Origin: Clostridiales bacterium UBA2432
GTDB taxonomy: Bacteria; Bacillota; Clostridia; Lachnospirales; Vallitaleaceae
Direction: 5' to 3'
NCBI GenBank assembly: GCA_002342805.1
Contig: DDQW01000003.1
Coordinates: 1 to 36,102 of the forward strand
DNA: 36,102 bases
Below the pieces are notes generated by a model. The model saw only the letters and a list, made by a program, of their open reading frames with translations, was not told where the DNA came from and did no database searches. A program made the translations under genes and the position numbers. Numbering within the stretch: the first letter of the stretch is position 1; the number at the start of each line of letters is the position of its first letter. Positions 1 to 6,437 of this stretch are shown piece after piece.

Positions 1-642
1 TGCAGTTCCACTGTCATCATGACAATGTATACCAATATTCCCTTCAATTTTAGATACAACATCCCGCGTAATTGTTTGGATTTCTATAGGTGAAGTTCCT
101 CCATTCGTATCACATAAAACGATACTTTCAACGCCGGACTTTGCGGCTGTGACTAAGGTTAATAAGGCATATTCTTTATTACTTTTATATCCATCAAAGA
201 AATGTTCCGCATCAAAAACAACTTTTTTACCCTGTTCATTCATAAACAGAATTGTCTCTTCAATCATTTTCAGATTTTCTTCCAAAGTTGTATTGATAAT
301 ATCTGTCACGTGAAAATCCCAGGTTTTTCCGAATATAGCAACATACTCCGTCTCAGCTTCTAACAAGGATTGAACATTGCGGTCATCCTCTACCTTAATA
401 TTTTTTCTACGTGTACTTCCAAAAGCAACCAATTTTGCTTGTTTTAGCTGAATATTTTTCATTTCTGCAAAAAACTCTAAATCTTTCGGATTCGACCCAG
501 GATTTCCTGCCTCTATAAATGGAACACCAAATTCATCCAGCGCTTTGACAATACCTATTTTATCTAATACGGAAAAAGATATCCCTTCACCTTGTGCTCC
601 ATCACGTAATGTCGAATCATAGATTTCAATATATTTACCCAA
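1..642 (-). CDS. cimA: citramalate synthase CimA (LeuA-like), 3' part outside window
   Basis: This is the N-terminal 214 residues of a homocitrate/isopropylmalate/citramalate synthase family enzyme; the frame is open to the window edge. It starts at a TTG (642) about 9 bases after AAGGAG. The protein opens with YIEIYDSTLRDGAQGEG, the HMGL-like barrel motif holding the metal-binding Asp and catalytic Arg, and ends in IGIHCHDDSGTA, the HxH metal motif. The opening and the FIEAGNPGSNPKD segment resemble the CimA branch more than LeuA. CimA condenses pyruvate with acetyl-CoA to make citramalate, the threonine-independent route to 2-oxobutyrate for isoleucine. It lies downstream of ilvN-ilvC, 76 bases after ilvC, with a strong hairpin in the gap. 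The CimA versus LeuA call is an inference, because the C-terminal regulatory domain is not visible. Confidence 0.85.
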   Translation of the reverse strand, partial: MGKYIEIYDSTLRDGAQGEGISFSVLDKIGIVKALDEFGVPFIEAGNPGSNPKDLEFFAEMKNIQLKQAKLVAFGSTRRKNIKVEDDRNVQSLLEAETEYVAIFGKTWDFHVTDIINTTLEENLKMIEETILFMNEQGKKVVFDAEHFFDGYKSNKEYALLTLVTAAKSGVESIVLCDTNGGTSPIEIQTITRDVVSKIEGNIGIHCHDDSGTA

Positions 643-668
643 TTGAATCAACTCCTTACCTTTTTGCG

Positions 669-701
669 AAAGGATACCATAATGTCATTATGGTATCCTT
701 T
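669..701 (-). other. intercistronic hairpin between ilvC and cimA
   Basis: A near-perfect 15 bp inverted repeat with a 3-base loop lies between the ilvC stop and the cimA ribosome binding site. On the minus strand the stem is followed by TTTCGC, so the U tract is short. It could be a partial terminator, an RNA stabiliser for the upstream message or a processing site that sets ilvC and cimA levels apart. Confidence 0.6.
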
Positions 702-718
702 TCAAAAAGAATGATTGT

Positions 719-1708
719 TTACTTCATCCAACTCATCATTTTACGTAACTCGGCACCAACTTGTTCTACTTGTAATTCTGATTCCATGCGTCTTCTTGCT
801 TTCAAGGAAGGTTTTCCGGCTTTATTTTCAAGAATCCAACGATTAGCAAATGTCCCGTCTTGGATTTCTGAAAGGACTTTTTTCATTTCTTTTTTTGTAT
901 CTTCTGTGATAATACGTTTACCGATGGAATAATCGCCAAACTCTGCAGTATCCGAAATTGAATAACGCATAAAGCTCAATCCACCTTGAACCACTAAGTC
1001 AATAATCAACTTCATTTCATGTACACATTCAAAGTATGCACTTTCCGGTTGATATCCGGCTTCCACTAATGTTTCGAAACCAGCTTTCATCAATTCTGAT
1101 ACACCACCGCAAAGAACGGCTTGTTCACCAAAAAGATCTGTTTCTGTTTCTTCTTTAAATGTTGTCTCTAAAACACCTGCACGTGCTCCACCAATACCTG
1201 CTGCATAGGCCAATGCTTTTGCTTGTGCATTTCCCGAAGCATCTTGATGTACAGCAATGAGACATGGTACGCCTTTGCCTTCTTCATATTGGTATCTTAC
1301 TGTATGTCCAGGACCTTTTGGAGCAACCATAAACACATCAACATCTGCCGGTGGAACTATTTGGTTAAAGTGGATATTAAATCCATGAGCAAATACCAAT
1401 GAATTTCCAGCTTCAAGGTTTGGTGCAATACTTTCTTTGTAAACGTCTGCTTGTGTCTCGTCAGGCAATAAAATCATGACAATATCCGCTTGCTTTGTTG
1501 CCTCAGCAGCAACGGCTACTTTCAGACCATCTTTCTCAGCAATTTCCCAAGATTTGCTTCCTTCGTACAATCCAACAACAACATTCACACCTGAATCTTT
1601 TAGATTTCTAGCATGTGCATGCCCTTGTGAACCGTATCCGATAACCGCTACAGTCTTTCCACTCAATAAGTCTAGATTACAATCACTTTCGTAAAACATT
1701 TTTGCCAT
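719..1708 (-). CDS. ilvC: ketol-acid reductoisomerase (class I)
   Basis: The enzyme converts acetolactate or acetohydroxybutyrate to the dihydroxy acid using NAD(P)H and Mg2+, the second step of valine, leucine and isoleucine synthesis. The Rossmann motif GYGSQGHAH lies at residues 24-32, and the Mg-binding acidic residues are in ETDLFGEQ and ECVHEMK. The length of 329 residues fits class I. An upstream ATG at 1723 is in frame, but its own codons ATGGAGGA form the Shine-Dalgarno site for the ATG at 1708, so 1708 is the likely start. In the cofactor loop, LYEGSKS (47-53) has Tyr where many NADPH enzymes have Arg; the two Ser are kept. It follows ilvN by 32 bases in the same operon and should be under the same T-box. 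Confidence 0.96.
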   Translation of the reverse strand: MAKMFYESDCNLDLLSGKTVAVIGYGSQGHAHARNLKDSGVNVVVGLYEGSKSWEIAEKDGLKVAVAAEATKQADIVMILLPDETQADVYKESIAPNLEAGNSLVFAHGFNIHFNQIVPPADVDVFMVAPKGPGHTVRYQYEEGKGVPCLIAVHQDASGNAQAKALAYAAGIGGARAGVLETTFKEETETDLFGEQAVLCGGVSELMKAGFETLVEAGYQPESAYFECVHEMKLIIDLVVQGGLSFMRYSISDTAEFGDYSIGKRIITEDTKKEMKKVLSEIQDGTFANRWILENKAGKPSLKARRRMESELQVEQVGAELRKMMSWMK

Positions 1709-1740
1709 TTTCTTATCCTCCATCTAATTTTTTTATCGGC

Positions 1741-2241
1741 TTAAAATTCTTCTTTTATATCTGCATTCCCTTTTTGCAATGCAATAATTCCGGTACGAGT
1801 CATTTCCTTAATGTTAAATGGCTCGACCATCTTTAAGAACGTATCAATTTCATCTTTATCTCCTGTTATTTCAACAGTCAAGGCTTCTGTCGCTACATCA
1901 ACGATGGTTGCATCAAACAAGTCAATAATTCCCACAACTTCAATACGTGTTTGACTTGAAGCCTCAATCTTGACCAAGGCAAGTTCACTACAAACTGCAA
2001 GATTTTGCGGTAATTGTTTAATATACAAAACATCATGTAATTTATCCAGTTGTTTAATAATTTGGTCAATAATTTGATCATCACCTCGGGCAACAATGGT
2101 CATTCTTGACATTTCCGGATGTTCTGTCTCTCCAACAGATAAACTGTCAATATTATAGCCTCTTCGACTAAATAAACCAACCACACGACTCAAAACACCT
2201 GAATGATTACTCACTAATACTGATAATACATGTCTATGCAT
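1741..2241 (-). CDS. ilvN: acetolactate synthase small (regulatory) subunit
   Basis: This is the regulatory subunit of acetohydroxyacid synthase, which binds the catalytic IlvB subunit and confers feedback inhibition by valine. The N-terminal ACT domain is clear, with VSNHSGVLSRVVGLFSRRGY and NIDSLSVGETE, followed by the C-terminal dimerisation domain (about residues 80-160). The length of 166 residues is typical. A GGAGG site precedes the ATG. It is the first gene after the T-box leader, and ilvC and cimA follow. No ilvB is present in the window, so the catalytic subunit must be encoded elsewhere. That is unusual, as ilvB and ilvN are often adjacent. Confidence 0.95.
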   Translation of the reverse strand: MHRHVLSVLVSNHSGVLSRVVGLFSRRGYNIDSLSVGETEHPEMSRMTIVARGDDQIIDQIIKQLDKLHDVLYIKQLPQNLAVCSELALVKIEASSQTRIEVVGIIDLFDATIVDVATEALTVEITGDKDEIDTFLKMVEPFNIKEMTRTGIIALQKGNADIKEEF

Positions 2242-2328
2242 AGCTTCCTCCTTCTACGGTCTCCCGTCATATAATAACTCTATTACATTATACACGATAT
2301 TCCTACCCTATGTAACAATATTTCTAGT

Positions 2329-2368
2329 GTAAAATAAACGCCCCTACAGAAAAAATACTGTAGGGGCG
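2329..2368 (-). terminator. T-box intrinsic terminator
   Basis: An 11 bp perfect GC-rich stem (CGCCCCTACAG with CTGTAGGGGCG, 2339-2368) is followed on the minus strand by a T-rich run. It competes with the T-box antiterminator, whose GGGTGGTAACGCGG lies immediately upstream. Confidence 0.92.
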
Positions 2369-2600
2369 ACATAACCGCGTTACCACCCTATTTGTCATGA
2401 AAATATGACCACTCATTCGGATTCTAGCAAATCCTAGTCGTTAACGGAACATACCGTATTTGCCTAGTTGTTTTCAGCAAATCTGCTCAAGAGTGATTCT
2501 CAAGTACCATATTATCATCTTACACCAAGCGATGACTCTCTAAAAATAGGGGGTAATTGATTTTCTCTGTCACTGCATTTAATTTAATAGATTGTTAGAT
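2329..2600 (-). promoter_or_regulatory. T-box leader of the ilvN-ilvC-cimA operon, probable Ile specifier
   Basis: The minus-strand leader carries the conserved T-box sequence GGGTGGTAACGCGG (2375-2388) just before an intrinsic terminator. The base of Stem I is formed by AGAGT near its 5' end pairing with ACTCT. On the 3' side of the specifier loop reads GAATCACTCT, giving ATC (2495-2497) followed by A, which points to an isoleucine codon. The TGGT of the antiterminator bulge would pair with an ACCA tRNA end. Uncharged tRNA-Ile would favour the antiterminator and switch on the operon. Stem I looks short. CTT just upstream is a less likely alternative specifier (Leu). Confidence 0.93.
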
Positions 2601-2602
2601 AT

Positions 2603-2631
2603 ATTGTAGCAATCTTGTTATGGCTTGTCAA
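2603..2631 (-). promoter_or_regulatory. SigA-type promoter of the ilvN T-box operon
   Basis: A perfect -35 TTGACA (2626-2631) and a TACAAT -10 (2603-2608) are separated by exactly 17 bases, just before the T-box leader. This predicts a start near 2596. Confidence 0.9.
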
Positions 2632-2722
2632 CCTCTAAAAAACAATATAAACGCTAATTCATAAATAGAATATAATTATTATGCATGCAATCCATAACCT
2701 TTGGTTATACATCAAACAAACT

Positions 2723-3184
2723 CTAATCTATAACACTTTTCACCTTAATTAGCCCTTTTGAATCTACATAAACATCAATGATTTTTTCCACTTCTTCATA
2801 GGTCTGTTTAACCGCCCCTGCATCATAAAGAAAAACTTCTTGACCTTCATAAGCTTCTATTAAAGCTTCGACTTCAACAAGGGAGATTTCTTCACTTAAG
2901 GCTTGATCTGTATAGAGCTTGTCCTCATATACATATAATGCTAAAGAAGCTGTTTCTTCATCTTCCTTTTCTTCTTCCCCTGGTGACTCTGTCTCTGATT
3001 GTGAATCTGATTCCATTTCTGATTCAACTTGACCGGATTGATCTTGGTCCCCTATATTACCTTCACCCCAATCCACTCCATTCCATCCAAAGCCTAGCAA
3101 GCTTAATATTGCAACAATCATTGCGATAATTATTCCTTTAAATCCCGGTTTTCTCTTACGCTTTCCTTCTTTGTTTTTTGCCAT
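2723..3184 (-). CDS. membrane-anchored protein with acidic linker and ExbD-like outer domain
   Basis: I do not recognise a named family. The 153-residue protein has a basic cytoplasmic tail (KRKRKPGFKG), one membrane segment at about 16-34 with no charged residue, an acidic Ser/Glu/Asp-rich linker at about 45-78, and a compact C-terminal domain at 80-153. That domain reads like the periplasmic fold of ExbD/TolR: a short strand (LYVYEDKLY), a helix (EVEALIEAYEG), a strand with Asp (EVFLYDAG), a second helix (TYEEVEKIIDVY) and a final strand. The similarity is by eye. The gene starts 11 bases after the ExbD-like gene with a GGAGG site, so it is the last member of the channel cassette. It may be the part moved by, or gating, the channel, in the position TonB or TolA would hold. 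No clear terminator follows. Confidence 0.75.
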   Translation of the reverse strand: MAKNKEGKRKRKPGFKGIIIAMIVAILSLLGFGWNGVDWGEGNIGDQDQSGQVESEMESDSQSETESPGEEEKEDEETASLALYVYEDKLYTDQALSEEISLVEVEALIEAYEGQEVFLYDAGAVKQTYEEVEKIIDVYVDSKGLIKVKSVID

Positions 3185-3195
3185 ACTAATCCTCC

Positions 3196-3789
3196 TTAAT
3201 AATGTATATACTGCATTTTATGAATTTTTATTGTACCTTCTCTTTCCTCGATATCTCGAAAAACATTCCATAGCAAATCAAAGGCAAAGTTATATGTTCC
3301 TCCTCGATCTTCAAGGGATAACAAGGTATAATTTGCTTCAGTGTTATTCTCAGCGATTAATTCTTCAATAGTATCAAACAATTCTAACTTGACTTGTTCA
3401 AGCGCCTCTTGATCATTACGAATACTCAAAGGCAAAAAAATTCGCGTCCTTTCCTCATTTATGACAACTTCATGACCGTTTTCACTATCGACTCGAACTT
3501 CAATCACATAAAATTGTTCTGATATGAAGTCTAACTGTTCCAACCGTTTTATTGGATCTTCACTTTCTATGATTTCTGAAATCTGTCCCATCAATATTTC
3601 CTGCTCATCCATGAGATATTCGACATTCATACGCTCTTGAAAGAGATCATTTTGCAACGCATTAATCTCACTTTGAGCTTCCTCTGTTTCCATACTCATT
3701 GTGACTAATAGCCCAAAAAGAAGTATTAAGACAACATCTAATAGAGATGTCAAATCGACAACTTTTTCTCTATTCGTCTGTTTGGTCAT
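3196..3789 (-). CDS. ExbD/TolR-like proton channel subunit with coiled coil
   Basis: The N-terminus reads VVDLTSLLDVVLILLFGLLV at about residues 10-29, the ExbD/TolR/MotB pattern of one membrane helix with a conserved Asp (LLDVV) that carries protons. A coiled coil follows (about 35-85, rich in Glu, Gln and Leu). The last 100 residues are alpha/beta and end in YTLLSLEDRGGTYNFAFDLL, which resembles the last strand-helix of the ExbD outer domain. I see no OmpA-type peptidoglycan-binding motif, so it is not a plain MotB. In-frame ATGs occur at 3807, 3795 and 3789. GGAGAGG lies at the right distance for 3789, giving 197 residues and a 20-base overlap with the ExbB-like gene, which suggests coupled translation and partner subunits. 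What it drives is unknown. Confidence 0.8.
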   Translation of the reverse strand: MTKQTNREKVVDLTSLLDVVLILLFGLLVTMSMETEEAQSEINALQNDLFQERMNVEYLMDEQEILMGQISEIIESEDPIKRLEQLDFISEQFYVIEVRVDSENGHEVVINEERTRIFLPLSIRNDQEALEQVKLELFDTIEELIAENNTEANYTLLSLEDRGGTYNFAFDLLWNVFRDIEEREGTIKIHKMQYIHY

Positions 3790-4297
3790 CTGCATACCCC
3801 TCTCCATATGCTGTATCTATACGCTCATATAATAATTGTAAATTTTCTTGATTTTGATAAAACACAGGTGCAATCATGCCATCAATCGCTTTAAATACAA
3901 TAGCAAAAACAAGCCCCCAAAATGTTGATGTCAAGGCAATGGTAAAATTACTCATGACAATAGTACTTTCCAAACCAATCATCCTTAAAAGTCCAATAAT
4001 GGTCCCTAATATTCCTAGCAAAGGAAACACACTATTTATGGTTCCAAATAGGTGAAAATACATCACTTCTTTTTCTCTTAATTCTTGAAGTTCATGAATA
4101 TTTACACGATTATTCTTAGTACTTCTAATGCCTGCCACTAATAATTGAATGGGAAGATATACCGTTCCCTGGCATTTTTTACGTAGAATAATAGAAACCG
4201 TTCTTAACCTAGGTATGATAAATACACCATTAAAAACAGCCAAGAGAATAATAATCAAATCGTATCCCAATATATTCCTAAGTATATTATTAAACAT
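3770..4297 (-). CDS. MotA/TolQ/ExbB family proton channel subunit
   Basis: The 175-residue membrane protein has about three membrane helices: 10-30, 90-108 and 122-142. Its core motifs FPLLGILGTIIGLL and IALTSTFWGLVFAIVFK match the TolQ/ExbB signature, including a Thr in each of the two channel-lining helices. ExbB-type proteins form a pentamer around an ExbD dimer and turn proton flow into mechanical work. The start has a GGAG site made from the end of topB, 10 bases away, so it is cotranscribed with topB and the Ca2+ ATPase. It lacks the long cytoplasmic tail of ZorA and the four-helix plan of MotA. A TolQ-like channel is noteworthy in an apparently single-membrane organism, which would have no TonB receptor or outer membrane to energise. 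Confidence 0.87.
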   Translation of the reverse strand: MFNNILRNILGYDLIIILLAVFNGVFIIPRLRTVSIILRKKCQGTVYLPIQLLVAGIRSTKNNRVNIHELQELREKEVMYFHLFGTINSVFPLLGILGTIIGLLRMIGLESTIVMSNFTIALTSTFWGLVFAIVFKAIDGMIAPVFYQNQENLQLLYERIDTAYGEGYADDQTDE

Positions 4298-4307
4298 GAT
4301 TCACTCC

Positions 4308-6437
4308 TTAACTTGATGTGGATTTAAGTTTAACATTTTTAAGCTGAAGTCGTCCACTGGTCTCTAACTCAAGTGTTGCAAGCTTTTCTTCTTTTGTTTG
4401 TGGTTGTATAAATTCAAAGTTTTCAATTTGTTTATCTTTTAATAAACGCTCAACCATCTCTTCTGTTAAATCGCCATAAGGATCTAATGCATTTTTCCAA
4501 AGGGTAAACTTACATCCATCAAGGAAACGGCTGCAATAATATGCTTTTGAATTAACCGTTATTTGCCCTTCGCCACATATTGGGCATTGCCCATATACTT
4601 TACCTTTAATCTTGTAATTACTTTTACGCTTTTGATCTTCTTCAAAGGTCACTAGATGCTTTGATTTTTCTGCGCTCTTCACTAAATAGGCAACAAAGCG
4701 ATTGATACTCGCCATGAAGGGCTCAACCGGTAGTTTGTCCTGGCTTATTTTAGTTAATCCTCGCTCCCATTTCCCGGTCATTTCCGGACTTTTTAACTCA
4801 TCGGGAATAATTTGAATTAATTTAATTCCTTTTTCTGTTGGATATAGGGATTTACCTTTTCTATAAATATATTTGACACTAATTAATCGTTCAATAATTC
4901 CCGCCCGTGTTGCCGGTGTTCCAAAGCCTGCTTCCTTTAACTGCTCTTTTAATTCTTTCTCTTCAACGAATCGCCCTGCATTTTCCATTGCACTTAATAA
5001 TGTAGCTTCTGTATAGGGTTTAGGTGGCGAGGTTTGCTTGGATTGGACCTCCGTTTCATGAACGTGCATAAGATCGCCTTTTTTTAAGTTCGGAAGGGTC
5101 TCTTCATCTTGATCCGACATTTTTTGATATAATTTTTTCCAGCCTAAGTCACTAATGATTTTTCCTTTTGACACAAAGGTTTCTCCCAATACATCAATAA
5201 TAACTTTTGTGGTTTTAAATTTATAGTCATCATAAAATACAGCGATGAATCGTTTTACAATCAACTGGTATATATGTTTTTCCTGAGGGGACAAAGAAAT
5301 GTTCTCAGGGTTTTTATCCGTTGGAATGATTGCATGGTGATCCGTAATTTTGCTATTATTAATGATACGTTTACTAAATTTCAATTGCAGTTTTCCGTCC
5401 TTCATCAGGGGCTCAATCGCTTTAGAATAAGGTAGAACATTCACCGTAGCCATAGTTTTAATCACTGTATCTTTCATATCATCACTTAAAAAACGGCTGT
5501 CCGTTCGAGGATAGGTGATTAATTTTCGCTTTTCATAAAGGTTCTGTGCATACTCAAGTACTTGCGTCGCTGTATACCCATATTGACGATTGCCATCACG
5601 CTGCAATTCAGTTAAGTCATATAAAAAGGGTGGCTTTTGATTGTTGTTCTTTTTTTCAATGTCAGTAACTTTTCCTTCTTGCTCTTTAACTTTTTTAGCA
5701 ATTTTTTCAGCTTCTTCAAGGGTATCAATTTTCGTATCTGAAATTTGATTGCTAAACCACGTCCCCTTAAATTCTCCATAATCTGCAACAACTTCAAAAT
5801 AATCTTTAGGCTTAAAATCTTGAATTTCATTATAGCGATTAACAACCAAGGCTAAGGTTGGCGTTTGAACACGCCCAATGCTTAATAAGGTATTGTTCAA
5901 GGTTGTATAGGCACGTGTTGCATTAATCCCTACAAGCCAATCCGATTCCGAACGACATTTAGCCGACAAATACAAACGATTATATTCTTTTCCGTCTTTT
6001 AAATGCTCAAAGCCCTGCTTTATAGCTTCATCCGTCATGGAACTAATCCATAACCTTGAAAAAGATTTATCCGATTCCACATACTCATAAATATAGCGAA
6101 AAATGAGTTCTCCTTCTCGTCCGCTATCGGTAGCACAAATCAAGCTTTCTACATCCTCTCGATGACATAGCTTTTGTATAATCATGAGTTGTTTTTTGGT
6201 CTGAGGATAAGGTTTTACCTTAATTGTTTCCGGTATAATGGGAAGGGATTGATAGGACCAACGTTTTAAACTTTCATCATAGTCCCTAGGTTCGTATAAT
6301 GTAACGAGGTGTCCTACCGCCCAAGTAATAATATAGTCATCACTTTCCATAAAACCGTCTTTTCGCGTTCGAATATTTAAAACCTTCGCAATATCTCTTG
6401 CTACTGAAGGCTTTTCAGTAATAATGAGTTTTTTCAC
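4308..6437 (-). CDS. topB: DNA topoisomerase III (type IA)
   Basis: This type IA topoisomerase cuts and reseals one DNA strand through a 5'-phosphotyrosine, relaxing negative supercoils and decatenating replication or recombination intermediates. The TOPRIM domain opens with IITEKPSVARDIAKVL and holds ATDSGREGELIF (102-113). SIGRVQTPTLALV (187-198) is the conserved segment that follows. The catalytic Tyr is Y309 in ITYPRTDSRFL. Near the C-terminus a four-Cys zinc ribbon begins CPICGEG and continues YYCSRFLDGC. The 709 residues fit the plasmid/Firmicute TopB group. The start ATG overlaps the stop of the Ca2+ ATPase by 4 bases. Its place ahead of a proton channel cassette is odd. Some TopB copies travel on conjugative elements, but I see no other sign of one here. 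Confidence 0.96.
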   Translation of the reverse strand: MKKLIITEKPSVARDIAKVLNIRTRKDGFMESDDYIITWAVGHLVTLYEPRDYDESLKRWSYQSLPIIPETIKVKPYPQTKKQLMIIQKLCHREDVESLICATDSGREGELIFRYIYEYVESDKSFSRLWISSMTDEAIKQGFEHLKDGKEYNRLYLSAKCRSESDWLVGINATRAYTTLNNTLLSIGRVQTPTLALVVNRYNEIQDFKPKDYFEVVADYGEFKGTWFSNQISDTKIDTLEEAEKIAKKVKEQEGKVTDIEKKNNNQKPPFLYDLTELQRDGNRQYGYTATQVLEYAQNLYEKRKLITYPRTDSRFLSDDMKDTVIKTMATVNVLPYSKAIEPLMKDGKLQLKFSKRIINNSKITDHHAIIPTDKNPENISLSPQEKHIYQLIVKRFIAVFYDDYKFKTTKVIIDVLGETFVSKGKIISDLGWKKLYQKMSDQDEETLPNLKKGDLMHVHETEVQSKQTSPPKPYTEATLLSAMENAGRFVEEKELKEQLKEAGFGTPATRAGIIERLISVKYIYRKGKSLYPTEKGIKLIQIIPDELKSPEMTGKWERGLTKISQDKLPVEPFMASINRFVAYLVKSAEKSKHLVTFEEDQKRKSNYKIKGKVYGQCPICGEGQITVNSKAYYCSRFLDGCKFTLWKNALDPYGDLTEEMVERLLKDKQIENFEFIQPQTKEEKLATLELETSGRLQLKNVKLKSTSS

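Noticed and set aside
2680..2722. A terminator after the ExbD-like cassette (ATAACC/GGTTAT stem at 2694-2709)
   Set aside because: The stem is only 6 bp and no T run follows, so I could not support it.
3196..4297. A Zorya-type anti-phage system (ZorA-ZorB)
   Set aside because: The ExbB-like protein is only 175 residues and lacks the long cytoplasmic tail of ZorA; no ZorC, ZorD or ZorE gene is nearby and the ExbD-like protein has no OmpA-type wall-binding motif.
4308..6437. An integrative or conjugative element, suggested by a topB gene
   Set aside because: No integrase, relaxase, type IV secretion gene, repeats or attachment sites are seen; neighbours look like normal chromosome.
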